Origin: Evtepia gabavorous
GTDB lineage: Bacteria; Bacillota; Clostridia; Oscillospirales; Oscillospiraceae
Assembly: GCF_003425665.1 (NCBI RefSeq)
Contig: NZ_QQRQ01000007.1
Span: 55,749 to 119,748, forward strand
DNA: 64,000 bases
Direction: 5' to 3'
Under the pieces are notes generated by a model. The model had not been told where the DNA came from. It saw only the letters and a list, made by a program, of their open reading frames with translations, and searched no databases. How positions within the stretch are numbered: the first letter of the stretch is position 1; each line of letters starts with the position of its first letter. A program made the position numbers and the translations under genes. Positions 50,389 through 58,669 of this stretch are shown piece by piece.

Positions 50389-51426
50389 TTAGGTACCTTG
50401 AATTGCTACCTTAATAACGCCATCCCGTCGGTACTCAAAGAGGTCATAAGCCGCCTCGATCTCAGTCAAGGGAAATGTATGGGTAATCAGGGGAGTGGTA
50501 TCCAGCTGCCCTGTCTGAATCAGAGAAAGAACTTCTTTACAATGACAACCATCTACCCCACCTGTTTTGAAAGTCAAATTCTTTCCATACATCTCTGGCA
50601 AGGGGAGAATCTGCGGGCGGTCATACATCGCCACAATGGTGACGATGGCATTGGGGCGGGCGCACTGCCAGGCCAGTTGAAACGAGTCCGAGCTACCGGC
50701 AATTTCCAGAACAACGTCTGCGCCGCCGTGTGCGCCCTCTTTTCGCACCACAGAGACCACTTCTTCCGGTGTGGTGGTCAAAACCTGAGGATATTGTGTC
50801 TGCACAAAGGCTCGACGCATAGGATCTGGCTCACAGACAATGATTTTCCTGGGTTCTTTTAAGAGAGCGCATAAGAGAGTGCAAATGCCAGTGGGGCCCG
50901 CCCCCAAGAGGAGCACAGTGTCTTCTGGACCGATCTCCGAAATGCGGGTGGCCCAAAATCCCGTGGCCAAGAGGTCACCTACAAAGAGAGCTTGACGGTC
51001 TGTTACCGTATCCGGGATGATGGTGAGACCTTGATCCGCATAAGGAACCCGGACATATTCTGCCTGACCGCCGTCAATTCGACACCCCAGTGCCCAGCCG
51101 CCGTTGGGATCGGTGCAGTTGTTGACATATCCGTGTTGGCAGAAGAAACATGTGCCGCAGAAGGTCTCCACGTTGACCGACACCCGGTCACCAGGTTTTA
51201 CTGTGGAAACTTCCGCGCCGACAGATTCCACAATGCCAACCATTTCGTGACCGACCGTAACGCCAGGGATGGCTCGTGGAACTGTGCCGTGCTTAATATG
51301 CAGGTCACTGGTGCAAATGCTGGAGAGGGTTACCCGGACAATCGCGTCTCTGTCATGGCGCAGGACAGGTTTCGGCTTCTGGATAAGGCCGAATTTTCCA
51401 GGGGAGAGGTACGTATAAGATAACAT
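50389..51426 (-). CDS. Zinc-dependent medium-chain alcohol dehydrogenase
   Basis: The protein has 345 residues. Catalytic zinc ligands are in SSICTSDLHIKHG and GHEMVGIVESVG; structural zinc Cys are CGTCFFCQHGYVNNC; the NAD loop is LLLGAGPTGICTL. It resembles threonine/sorbitol or secondary-alcohol dehydrogenases; the substrate is unknown. Its GC returns to the chromosomal average, marking the end of the AT-rich island. Confidence 0.92.
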   Translation of the reverse strand: MLSYTYLSPGKFGLIQKPKPVLRHDRDAIVRVTLSSICTSDLHIKHGTVPRAIPGVTVGHEMVGIVESVGAEVSTVKPGDRVSVNVETFCGTCFFCQHGYVNNCTDPNGGWALGCRIDGGQAEYVRVPYADQGLTIIPDTVTDRQALFVGDLLATGFWATRISEIGPEDTVLLLGAGPTGICTLLCALLKEPRKIIVCEPDPMRRAFVQTQYPQVLTTTPEEVVSVVRKEGAHGGADVVLEIAGSSDSFQLAWQCARPNAIVTIVAMYDRPQILPLPEMYGKNLTFKTGGVDGCHCKEVLSLIQTGQLDTTPLITHTFPLTEIEAAYDLFEYRRDGVIKVAIQGT

Positions 51427-51441
51427 GATGGCGCCTCCTGT

Positions 51442-51792
51442 TCATGGTGTTGTGTTTTTTCTGCGGGGCGCAGTCAAAAGGTAGCTGCGCCAGATTAAGT
51501 CCTGGATCATGGAATCCTCTAAAGATCCATCCAAAATAAGGCTGATCCAATGGGTTTTATTCATGTGGTAAGCAGGTACCGCAGCGGGGTAGGTTTGCCG
51601 CAAAAAATCTCCTGTTAGGGGCTCGACCTTCACATTCATCCAAGTTTGTCCCTTCCGCTGGTAAACAGCAGCAAACATTTTTTGGTTTTCTTGGTGTCGT
51701 ATTATGGTCCAGTTTGCATCGTGGAATGGGGTGTCTGGATAAACGGAGGAATCGATGAGACAGGCGTGGATGGCTTCTTCCCGAGTCGTCAT
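51442..51792 (-). CDS. YjbR/MmcQ-family protein
   Basis: The protein has 116 residues from the ATG at 51792 (AAGGAG 8 bases upstream). The family motifs are DANWTIIRH, MNVKVEP and AYHMNKTHWISLILDG. It is a double-stranded DNA-binding-like fold with uncertain function. It starts 5 bases after the AlkD-like gene stop, so the two are co-transcribed. Confidence 0.88.
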   Translation of the reverse strand: MTTREEAIHACLIDSSVYPDTPFHDANWTIIRHQENQKMFAAVYQRKGQTWMNVKVEPLTGDFLRQTYPAAVPAYHMNKTHWISLILDGSLEDSMIQDLIWRSYLLTAPRRKNTTP

Positions 51793-51797
51793 CACAA

Positions 51798-52505
51798 TTA
51801 CTCCTTCTCTTGTTTCCGTTTCAAGGTTCTCAGTATCTCTTTGTGTTCTGGGGGAATTCGAGTGCTCTCCAGAGCTTTTTGTATGGCCTTGTTGTGAGTC
51901 CATTGCTCCAAGCAGTGGGACTGCAGATAGGGAAGTGCTGCCTCATACTGTTTGGCCAGAGCGGTTGCAAAGTACCAGGCAATCATCATGTTGACATAGT
52001 ATTCCTGCCTGTGTAGGGATGCAACCCAGGTTAAATATTCAGGTTGAAATGCCCGGTCAAGATAGAAGGACAATAACATACCGATTCCAAAACGGACGGT
52101 ATATTCATGATCGGATGCAAGCCATTCCTTCACTTTGGGAAGCAGCTCCGGCAAGTGTTTTTGAAAGATCTTTGGACGCGTGAGATCGCAGGTGGCCCAA
52201 TTATCGACGAAGGGCAGGAAACGGTCCAGTTGAGCGATGACCCAAGAAATGTCTTTTCCGTTGGAAATCAAGAGACCATGGAGGGTATTCTCATCATAGT
52301 ACGTATGAGGCAGACTGGCCAGGAAATCCTCGGCCTCTGGTGTACCGGACAACTCTTTGGCCAGACTGCGAAGCTGAGGTGTTCGAACCCCGATGAGCCG
52401 CTCTGGGTCCACGGTTGGAAGAAGTTTCTTATGAAAATCTCGATAAGTTGGGTCCTGCCGTTGAAGCAGACGGCCCAAGATGATAGATTCCTTTGGATGT
52501 GACAT
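51798..52505 (-). CDS. AlkD-like DNA alkylation repair protein
   Basis: This is a HEAT-repeat DNA glycosylase family that removes alkylated purines. It has 235 residues from the ATG at 52505 (GGAGG 6 bases upstream). Family signatures are GVRTPQLRSLAKEL, LPFVDNWATCDL (conserved Trp-Asp) and HEYTVRFGIGMLLSFYLD. Helical throughout. It is followed by the YjbR-type gene, an arrangement seen in other Firmicutes. Confidence 0.9.
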   Translation of the reverse strand: MSHPKESIILGRLLQRQDPTYRDFHKKLLPTVDPERLIGVRTPQLRSLAKELSGTPEAEDFLASLPHTYYDENTLHGLLISNGKDISWVIAQLDRFLPFVDNWATCDLTRPKIFQKHLPELLPKVKEWLASDHEYTVRFGIGMLLSFYLDRAFQPEYLTWVASLHRQEYYVNMMIAWYFATALAKQYEAALPYLQSHCLEQWTHNKAIQKALESTRIPPEHKEILRTLKRKQEKE

Positions 52506-52610
52506 TGTGCGCCTCCGATAGAAATGACATGATTTCTTTGGGTTCTGTTCAATTTTAGCGGAAGAAATCGGAAAAAGCAATACAGAGGTTTCTCGGCAGA
52601 AAACAAAGAA

Positions 52611-52637
52611 ACACCGTCCTGGTATACCAGGACGGTG
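52611..52637 (-). terminator. Terminator of the cold-shock gene
   Basis: CACCGTCCTGG / CCAGGACGGTG around TATA, followed on minus by TTTCTTTGTTTTC. Confidence 0.85.
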
Positions 52638-52652
52638 AAAGGCATCTGGTGG

Positions 52653-52868
52653 TTAGGCAATGCATGTGACTCGGACGGCGCGGAGCCGATTGACGTTTCT
52701 GGGATCTGCCTCTGTGTCATACGTTACCTGCTGACCTGGCTGGAGAGAGCGGAATCCTGTGCCCTGTATGGCGGAAAAATGGACAAACACATCTCCGCTT
52801 CCGTCTTCGTTGGAAATAAATCCAAATCCTTTTTCCTCGTTAAACCACTTTACTGTACCATGATTCAT
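52653..52868 (-). CDS. Cold-shock domain RNA chaperone
   Basis: The protein has 71 residues. RNA-binding motifs RNP1 (KGFGFIS) and RNP2 (VFVHFSAI) are intact after the usual [11 protein letters not shown] start. It unwinds RNA at low temperature or in stationary phase. AGGAGG precedes the ATG. The 116-base leader has its own promoter and a terminator-like hairpin at 52911-52964, so leader-based control is likely. Confidence 0.95.
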   Translation of the reverse strand: MNHGTVKWFNEEKGFGFISNEDGSGDVFVHFSAIQGTGFRSLQPGQQVTYDTEADPRNVNRLRAVRVTCIA

Positions 52869-52910
52869 GTTGAGAACCTCCTAAAAAGTTTTGATCCGAA
52901 ATTCAGAAAA

Positions 52911-52964
52911 GAAAAACCACCGGCAGCAAGTCAAAATGGAAGTTGACTTACAACCGGTGGTAAT
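52911..52964 (-). promoter_or_regulatory. Terminator-like hairpin in the cold-shock gene leader
   Basis: On minus, ACCACCGG...AGTCAA pairs with TTGACT...CCGGTGGT, then TTTTTCTTTT, about 40 bases before the start codon and 20 after the predicted transcription start. It has the form of an intrinsic terminator and could act as an attenuator or thermosensor. Confidence 0.65.
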
Positions 52965-52990
52965 CAATCATACATTTAGAAATCTTTTAT

Positions 52991-53019
52991 ATTATACAAC
53001 AGAGTAAAGGAGAAGGCAA
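52991..53019 (-). promoter_or_regulatory. Sigma-A promoter of the cold-shock gene
   Basis: On minus TTGCCT (53014-53019), 17 bases, TATAAT (52991-52996). Confidence 0.75.
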
Positions 53020-53090
53020 GAGAATATTTTGAAAAAGAGAAAAATTTTCAGGAAAGGAGCAACGGTGACTTTTCTGAGTCCACAAAAAGA

Positions 53091-53125
53091 AAAAAGCCTT
53101 GATCCATTGAAGATCAAGGCTTTTC
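53091..53125 (-). terminator. Terminator of the tRNA-Ser unit
   Basis: AAAAGCCTTGATC / GATCAAGGCTTTT, followed on minus by TTTTTTC. Confidence 0.88.
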
Positions 53126-53128
53126 TTT

Positions 53129-53220
53129 TGGCGGAGAAGGAGGGATTTGAACCCTCGCGACGCTCAACACGCCCTACTCCCTTAGCAGGGGAGCCCCTTC
53201 GGCCACTTGGGTACTTCTCC
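53129..53220 (-). tRNA. tRNA-Ser (anticodon GCT)
   Basis: Minus-strand cloverleaf with a long variable arm: acceptor GGAGAAG, anticodon stem CTCCC/GGGAG with loop CTGCTAA, T-arm GAGGGTTCAAATCCCTC and an encoded CCA. The GCT anticodon reads AGC and AGT. It is co-transcribed with the next tRNA. Confidence 0.95.
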
Positions 53221-53252
53221 AGATCCGAATTAATTGGTCCATCATAAGAAAA

Positions 53253-53339
53253 TGGCGGAGAGAGTGGGATTCGAACCCACGGCCCTTTCGGGTCACTGGT
53301 TTTCAAGACCAGCTCCTTAAACCGCTCGGACATCTCTCC
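53253..53339 (-). tRNA. tRNA-Ser (anticodon TGA)
   Basis: Minus-strand cloverleaf: acceptor GGAGAGA, anticodon stem CTGGT/ACCAG with loop CTTGAAA, long variable arm, T-arm GTGGGTTCGAATCCCAC and CCA. It reads TCA codons. It is first in a two-tRNA-Ser transcript. Confidence 0.95.
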
Positions 53340-53373
53340 GTTTGAAACAGGGCGCCGGTTAGATGCGTTAATT

Positions 53374-53402
53374 ATATTATCACACGAAATTGGGATTGTC
53401 AA
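53374..53402 (-). promoter_or_regulatory. Sigma-A promoter of the tRNA-Ser unit
   Basis: On minus TTGACA (53397-53402), 17 bases, TAATAT (53374-53379). The 53403-53766 stretch beyond it holds only a weak plus-strand promoter; no gene is seen in it. Confidence 0.85.
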
Positions 53403-53691
53403 TCCTAAAAAAGGAAAAGTTTGAGAGAAATTTTTTGTTTCGAAAAGAGCCGCTATTCAAATTTTTGGAGGATTTTAGAAAAAAACAACATTTATGGAAT
53501 TGAATAACAGAGAATAACAGAAAATGAGATGGAAAATGATGGAACTCCAGTCGGAAAACGGATATCGATGGAATAGAACGTCGGTTACTTTTCGACATTT
53601 CTGCGTGTGCAGACGCCGTGAAATGGTCATTTTCCGGGAGAAATCAGTCCATTTGGTAGAATGCTGTCGAAATAAGGCGAACGAAAGTTCT

Positions 53692-53719
53692 TTGCAAGAG
53701 AAGTTTTTGACATTACAAT
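53692..53719 (+). promoter_or_regulatory. Possible promoter of the small gene at 53767
   Basis: TTGCAA (53692-53697), 16 bases, TACAAT (53714-53719). A second TTGACA at 53707 lacks a good -10 box. Confidence 0.4.
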
Positions 53720-53766
53720 ATAACTACAAAAGGTTACAAAATGAAATAAATTTAGGAGGAAGAGTG

Positions 53767-54036
53767 ATGAGAGAGCTTTTCATTGGCCAGGTCGATCTCA
53801 GTAACCAGATCGGCCGGCCAGCGACCTGTGCGTATTGGATTTTGATTCGGACCATCCCTCCCCCTGTTTGCTGTGAGAGCTACGGAATCCGTATTCTGAT
53901 GATCCAAACAGGAGAGCGGGAGGAAGTGCTGGACATTACAGTCCGGCCGGATCGAATTGAGTCCTTGGCTCAAATTCTGGTCGGCGGGGGCGTGACCCCT
54001 TGCACATTGAGGGAGGTGGTGGAAGACTGGCTATAA
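53767..54036 (+). CDS. Small conserved protein, DUF6514-like
   Basis: The protein has 89 residues from the ATG at 53767 (AGGAGG upstream); the frame is open further up but without start signals. Segments YGIRILMIQTGEREEVLDIT and GGGVTPCTLREVVEDWL match my memory of the clostridial DUF6514 family. Function unknown. It probably shares a transcript with the ATPase gene 82 bases downstream. Confidence 0.7.
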   Translation: MRELFIGQVDLSNQIGRPATCAYWILIRTIPPPVCCESYGIRILMIQTGEREEVLDITVRPDRIESLAQILVGGGVTPCTLREVVEDWL

Positions 54037-54118
54037 AAAAGCGGTGAAGAAGAGTGACAGAAGAGACGGTAAAGACGTAAACTGGATTAGACCAATTTTC
54101 ATGCTGGGAGGACAGGAT

Positions 54119-55207
54119 ATGTCAGACTTTGCACGTGGAATCCAGTTTTTTTTGGGCGCAAATTCCGCAAGTGGATTTTCATCTTTATATGACCAATGGG
54201 TGGATCAAGCGAAGATGCAGGCCTTTTACACCATCAAAGGGGGCGCCGGCTGTGGAAAATCCACATTGATGCGCCGGGTGGCCGATGATATGGAGAAAGC
54301 AGGCTATTCGGTGGAGTACATCTGTTGCTCTGGAGACCCAGATTCTTTGGACGGTGTTTATTTCCCGGAGAAGGGGGCCGCATTGATGGACGGAACATCC
54401 CCTCATGTGATGGACCCGGCTTATACAGGAGCAACAGGACACTATGTCGATTTGGGGGCAGGCTATGACCGGACCGCTCTGTTTGCCATGCGGGAGGAAA
54501 TCGTTGCGGCAACACAGGCATATCGAGCCTGCTATCCAGAGGCATACCGCTGTATCCGTGGAGCGGTGGAAAGCCGACGCCGCGGAAGCACCCCCCTTCA
54601 TACAGAGGAGACGCTGGCAAAAGCAGAGAAACGGGCGTCTGGAATCCTGGCAAGAGAGCTGAAAACCACCCGGACACAGCCAGGAAAACGCATTCCCCGT
54701 TTTTTGGGCGGCCCCACTTGTCTGGGACGTGTGCTGCTGGAGGATACGGTTTCTGCTCTGTGTGAGCGAGGGTATGAAATTCGGGATGATTGCGCTCTGT
54801 CCGGCTTTCTTTTACACGCTTTGGAACGGAAATTTCTGGCGGGTGGGTATGATGTGATCGCCTGTCTCTGTCCAGAACAGCCCGACCGCTTAGAACATTT
54901 GTTGATTCCAGAGAAGTCTCTGGCTTTTGTGACCGGCCCAATGAAAAAGAAACAAGGCTTCCGGACCATTCGGACGGAAAGCCTTGTAGAGCAATCTGCT
55001 TGGCAAGAGGGCAGAAGCTTCCTGCGCCTATCCAACCGGGTGGCGGAGGAACTCATGGCAGAAGGGATGAGCCATTTGGCCCGGGCCAAGGCCTGTCACG
55101 ATGTGCTGGAGGAGCTCTATCATCCCCATGTTGATTTTTCGTATGGGGAAGAGCAGACGGAAAAGATTCTGGAAGAGGTCCGGTCTCTGCCGGATCAGAA
55201 GCGCTGA
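54119..55207 (+). CDS. P-loop ATPase of unknown function (PRK06851-like)
   Basis: The protein has 362 residues from the ATG at 54119, preceded by GGGAGGAC; an upstream start at 54044 is poor. Walker A is IKGGAGCGKSTLMR near residue 45, followed by VEYICCSGDPDSLDGVYFPE. This N-terminal layout (FFLGANSASGFSSLYD) is characteristic of a Firmicutes ATPase family without known role; B. subtilis members are sporulation-neutral as far as I know. Stated as family-level inference only. Confidence 0.75.
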   Translation: MSDFARGIQFFLGANSASGFSSLYDQWVDQAKMQAFYTIKGGAGCGKSTLMRRVADDMEKAGYSVEYICCSGDPDSLDGVYFPEKGAALMDGTSPHVMDPAYTGATGHYVDLGAGYDRTALFAMREEIVAATQAYRACYPEAYRCIRGAVESRRRGSTPLHTEETLAKAEKRASGILARELKTTRTQPGKRIPRFLGGPTCLGRVLLEDTVSALCERGYEIRDDCALSGFLLHALERKFLAGGYDVIACLCPEQPDRLEHLLIPEKSLAFVTGPMKKKQGFRTIRTESLVEQSAWQEGRSFLRLSNRVAEELMAEGMSHLARAKACHDVLEELYHPHVDFSYGEEQTEKILEEVRSLPDQKR

Positions 55208-55214
55208 GTTTCCC

Positions 55215-55243
55215 TTGCTTCCGCGTCTCTCTTGTGCTACAAT
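55215..55243 (+). promoter_or_regulatory. Sigma-A promoter of the PAP2 gene
   Basis: TTGCTT (55215-55220), 17 bases, TACAAT (55238-55243). Confidence 0.68.
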
Positions 55244-55278
55244 GATGCAATCATTTAGACTGGAAGGAGGGCGGTGGC

Positions 55279-55854
55279 ATGAATCCGCTGTCTATGGCGG
55301 AGCTTGGAATTTTGGACTGGATCGCGGCCCACTGTCACAATAGTTTTTGGGATGCGGTGATGCCCTTTATTACCGGTTTAGGGGATCAAGGAATCCTCTG
55401 GATTCTGTTGGGCGTTCTCATTCTTTTCTTCCAAAAAGGAGAGCGGGCAACCGGGGCGCAAGTTCTGGTGTCCCTGCTGTTTAGTCTCATTCTCTGCAAC
55501 CTCATGTTGAAAAATGCAGTGGACCGGATTCGGCCCTGTGACCTCAACACCGCGGTGGAGCTTTTGGTGGCCCGGCCAGGGGACCCGTCTTTCCCCTCGG
55601 GACATACATCCGCCTCCTTTGCAGCGGCCACAGTTCTTCTGATGAACCGCTGGAAAGGAAGATGGATCACTCTGGTTGTGGCTGCCCTCATCGCGTTTTC
55701 CCGGCTGTATCTTTACGTTCATTTTCCCACTGACGTATTGGGCGGCCTGATTTTGGGGGTGTTCTGCGGATGGCTGGCAGTCATCCTCTGGCGAAGATGG
55801 GTCTCCCCCCGTTGGCCGGAATCCCCCACAAAACCAAAAGAAACCGCACCGTAA
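55279..55854 (+). CDS. PAP2-family membrane phosphatase
   Basis: The protein has 191 residues and five or six membrane spans. The three phosphatase motifs are KNAVDRIRP, PSFPSGHTSAS and SRLYLYVHFPTDVLGG, with catalytic His residues. Substrates are lipid phosphates such as undecaprenyl diphosphate or phosphatidate. It has its own promoter. The 3' end lies within a bidirectional terminator. Confidence 0.92.
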   Translation: MNPLSMAELGILDWIAAHCHNSFWDAVMPFITGLGDQGILWILLGVLILFFQKGERATGAQVLVSLLFSLILCNLMLKNAVDRIRPCDLNTAVELLVARPGDPSFPSGHTSASFAAATVLLMNRWKGRWITLVVAALIAFSRLYLYVHFPTDVLGGLILGVFCGWLAVILWRRWVSPRWPESPTKPKETAP

Positions 55855-55875
55855 TACACGGTGCGGTTTCTTCTT
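55838..55875. terminator. Bidirectional terminator between PAP2 and proC
   Basis: AGAAACCGCACCG / CGGTGCGGTTTCT around TAATACA, overlapping the last codons of the PAP2 gene. Confidence 0.88.
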
Positions 55876-56674
55876 ATTTTCCCAAAGCTGCGTTTTTCTC
55901 GCAGGCCGCAATGACCGCGTCCATCACTGCGGCGCGAACAGCGCGCTGTTCTAGTGTGCGGACCCCTTGGATGGTACTGCCGCCAGGACTGCAAACGTCG
56001 TTTTTTAATTGATCGGGATGTTTTCCAGTTTCCAATACCATTTGGGCGGCGCCTAAAAGTGTTTGGGCGGCGAAGCGAACCGCATCAGGCCGGGGAAGGC
56101 CACAAGCCACACCGCCGTCGGCCATGGCATCCAGAATGAGATAGGCGTAGGCAGGGCCGCAGCCAGAAACTGCCGCGCCAACGTCCATGAGAGATTCCTC
56201 CAGGTGGAAGAGCTTTCCGGCCTGGGACATCATGTTCAAAAAACCATCCATCATATCCGCAGTGACATTGGCACTGGTCTCGTAAAGAACGACCCCTTCT
56301 CTCACTGCCACAGGTGTGTTTGGCATGATGCGGATGACGGGATACTTCTGTCCAGCCATCTGCTGGATCTGGGCGATGGTAAGCCCTGCCGCCATGGAGA
56401 CCAGGATGGGGGAGGTTTCCCGAGAAGCCAGCGTGGGGCGGATTCCCTCCAGCATACCGCCCATTAGGTGGGGCTTGACCCCCAGAAAAAGATATTGACT
56501 CTCCCGAGCCGCGTCTTCATTGGTGCCTGAGGAAAACCCCAATTCAGCGGCCAATTCCTGCGCCCGCTGGGGACTGTGGTCAGCTAAAATACCATCTTTC
56601 AAGGTCAGGCTGACCGCACGGGCAATTGCACCGCCCATATTTCCGCTGCCGATCAGTCCAAATGTATACCGCAT
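55874..56674 (-). CDS. proC: Pyrroline-5-carboxylate reductase
   Basis: It catalyses the last step of proline synthesis. It has 266 residues from the ATG at 56674 with AGGAG 8 bases upstream; a GTG at 56683 is less likely. The NAD(P) loop is FGLIGSGNMGGAIA. Further motifs are VIRIMPNTPVAVREGVV and the C-terminal signature DVCSPGGSTIQGVRTLEQ. It is a single gene, followed by the shared terminator. Confidence 0.95.
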   Translation of the reverse strand: MRYTFGLIGSGNMGGAIARAVSLTLKDGILADHSPQRAQELAAELGFSSGTNEDAARESQYLFLGVKPHLMGGMLEGIRPTLASRETSPILVSMAAGLTIAQIQQMAGQKYPVIRIMPNTPVAVREGVVLYETSANVTADMMDGFLNMMSQAGKLFHLEESLMDVGAAVSGCGPAYAYLILDAMADGGVACGLPRPDAVRFAAQTLLGAAQMVLETGKHPDQLKNDVCSPGGSTIQGVRTLEQRAVRAAVMDAVIAACEKNAALGK

Positions 56675-56914
56675 GGGAATCACTCCTATTCTATTTTTGC
56701 TTTTAGGTGTTCTTTTGAAAAGGAAAATTCGTTTTCCGCAAAGAAAGAAAAAAGGAAAACTTTTCTTTTATTGTAGCACAGGGCATGCGGGCAAACAAGA
56801 GAAAGGAGGAGGGAAGCGCGGGAAATTTTCTCGTCAGAATGAAAAAAGGTGGTAAGAAAAGGAAGGGAGGTTTTGTCTTCCTCTCCAAGGTTTTCTATGG
56901 AAGCGCAATGGCGC

Positions 56915-56943
56915 TTGCGCCCGGAAGAAAGGTGGGGTAAAAT
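56915..56943 (+). promoter_or_regulatory. Sigma-A promoter of the aminotransferase gene
   Basis: TTGCGC (56915-56920), 17 bases, TAAAAT (56938-56943). The 302-base gap before it is A/G-rich with no gene. Confidence 0.65.
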
Positions 56944-56976
56944 TTAATCAAAACAAACAGGGGAGGGAACTTAGTT

Positions 56977-58167
56977 GTGCAAACAGATCTACGGGAAATC
57001 GCGCTCCTGGACCGCAGGGGCACCAATAGCGCCAAGTGGGATTCCCTTCTGGCGACCTTTGGGCAGGAGGACTTGCTGCCCCTCTGGGTGGCTGACATGG
57101 ATTTCAAGGCGCCAAAGTGTGTGCGGGATGCGCTGCACCAGGCCGTAGAGCAGGGCGCATTTGGATATTATCGTGTCCCAGACGCCTATTATGAAAGCAT
57201 CCTGGGTTGGGAGAAAACCCAACACGGTACATGCTTGCAGCGGGAGTGGATTCGGACAACATCGGGCGTTGTTTCCGGCCTTTTTCAGCTGATTCAGGCC
57301 ATCACAGCGCCGGGTGACGGTATTTTGGTCCAGATCCCGGTATACTATCCCTTCTATCGAGTGATTCGGAATACAGGACGGAGGGCGGTGTACCATCCGT
57401 TGACAGAGCGGAATGGGATTTACACGGTAGACTTGGAACAATTTGAGCAGACCATTGTGGCACAGAGACCAAAGCTCTTTTTGCTCTGTTCTCCTCACAA
57501 CCCTGTTGGACGGGTTTGGAGGGAAGAGGAGCTCAGAGGCATGCTGGCGTGCTGCCAGCGTCATCAGGTCCAGGTGGTGTCAGATGAAATCCACCATGAC
57601 ATTCTCATGCCGGGCCATCGCCATTGTTCCGCCACCCGTTTGTGGCAGGGGGAAGGAAAACCCATTACCTTTTTCTCCGCCAGCAAAACCTTTAATTTGG
57701 CCGGTATGAAAAATTCTATCTTAGTCCTCCCAGAGGAAGCACAGCGGGAACAGTTTGATGCCTTCCAACGTAAACTGGGGATCAGTGAGGGAAGCACACT
57801 GGATTATGTAGCGGTGACAGCGGCATTTTTGGGGGGAAAGGAATGGCTGGAGATGGTTCTCCACGCGATATTTCAAAATGCCTGCATGCTGCGGGAGACG
57901 CTGTCACAATTCCCAGAGGTGGTTGTGTCTCCTCTGGAGGGAACTTATCTGATGTGGATTGATTTGGCAGGTGTCGTTTCTCGGGAGACGCTCCACGACT
58001 TCGTTCAGAACGCCTGTCATCTGGCTCCGGACTACGGGCACTGGTTCTTCCCGGAAGGAGAGAAATCAGATACCCATATCCGGCTGAATTTGGCAGCCCC
58101 ACAGCAGACCATCCAGCGTGCGGCTGAACAATTGGAAACCGTGCTCAAACGGGTTCTGCGCGCCTGA
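56977..58167 (+). CDS. PLP-dependent aminotransferase, MalY/PatB (C-S lyase) type
   Basis: The protein has 396 residues from a GTG at 56977 (GGGGAGGG upstream). The PLP Lys lies in FFSASKTFNLAGMKNS, which with PLWVADMDFKAP at the N-terminus marks the MalY/PatB group of cystathionine beta-lyases. Further motifs are SPHNPVGRVW and VVSDEIHHDILM. It likely cleaves cystathionine or cysteine conjugates. A ridA gene follows at 58225, which fits because RidA clears the 2-aminoacrylate/imine by-products of PLP lyases. Confidence 0.9.
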   Translation: MQTDLREIALLDRRGTNSAKWDSLLATFGQEDLLPLWVADMDFKAPKCVRDALHQAVEQGAFGYYRVPDAYYESILGWEKTQHGTCLQREWIRTTSGVVSGLFQLIQAITAPGDGILVQIPVYYPFYRVIRNTGRRAVYHPLTERNGIYTVDLEQFEQTIVAQRPKLFLLCSPHNPVGRVWREEELRGMLACCQRHQVQVVSDEIHHDILMPGHRHCSATRLWQGEGKPITFFSASKTFNLAGMKNSILVLPEEAQREQFDAFQRKLGISEGSTLDYVAVTAAFLGGKEWLEMVLHAIFQNACMLRETLSQFPEVVVSPLEGTYLMWIDLAGVVSRETLHDFVQNACHLAPDYGHWFFPEGEKSDTHIRLNLAAPQQTIQRAAEQLETVLKRVLRA

Positions 58168-58224
58168 AGGCAGATAGAATCCGAAAAAATATGATGGAAC
58201 TCCCAAAGAAAGGAAGCGTATTGT

Positions 58225-58596
58225 ATGGAAATCCTGCACACCGACAAAGCACCAGCGGCAATCGGGCCGTATTCCCAGGCCATTGAGACAGGCGGTCTGA
58301 TCTTTGCCTCCGGCCAGCTGGGTTTGATCCCGGATACGGGTGCCTTGGCACACAGCATGGCTGCCCAAACCGTTCAGGCCCTGGAGAATGTGATCTCTGT
58401 GCTGAAGGCGGCTGGTCTGACCCTGAATCATGTGGTAAAGACCACCTGTTATCTGAAGAGCATGGAGGATTTCTCCCTGTTCAACGAAATTTACGCACAG
58501 TATTTTAAGGACCATAAGCCGGCTCGCTCCTGCTTTGCCGTGGCGCAGCTTCCCAAGGACGCCTTGGTGGAAATTGAGGTCATTGCAGCGCGGTAA
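58225..58596 (+). CDS. ridA: RidA-family imine/enamine deaminase
   Basis: It hydrolyses reactive 2-aminoacrylate and related imines. It has 123 residues with APAAIGPYSQAIETGGLIFA, SGQLGLIPDTG, and the conserved Arg and Glu in ARSCFAVAQLPKDALVEIEV. It is 57 bases after the PLP lyase, probably in one transcript, ending at the hairpin at 58608. Confidence 0.95.
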   Translation: MEILHTDKAPAAIGPYSQAIETGGLIFASGQLGLIPDTGALAHSMAAQTVQALENVISVLKAAGLTLNHVVKTTCYLKSMEDFSLFNEIYAQYFKDHKPARSCFAVAQLPKDALVEIEVIAAR

Positions 58597-58607
58597 CCGC
58601 ACGCTCA

Positions 58608-58643
58608 AAACGGTATGGCACAAAGTGCCATACCGTTTTTTTC
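58608..58643 (+). terminator. Intrinsic terminator of ridA
   Basis: AACGGTATGGCAC / GTGCCATACCGTT around AAA, followed by TTTTTTT. Confidence 0.9.
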
Positions 58644-58669
58644 ATAAAGGGAGAAAGGAGATGGTATGT

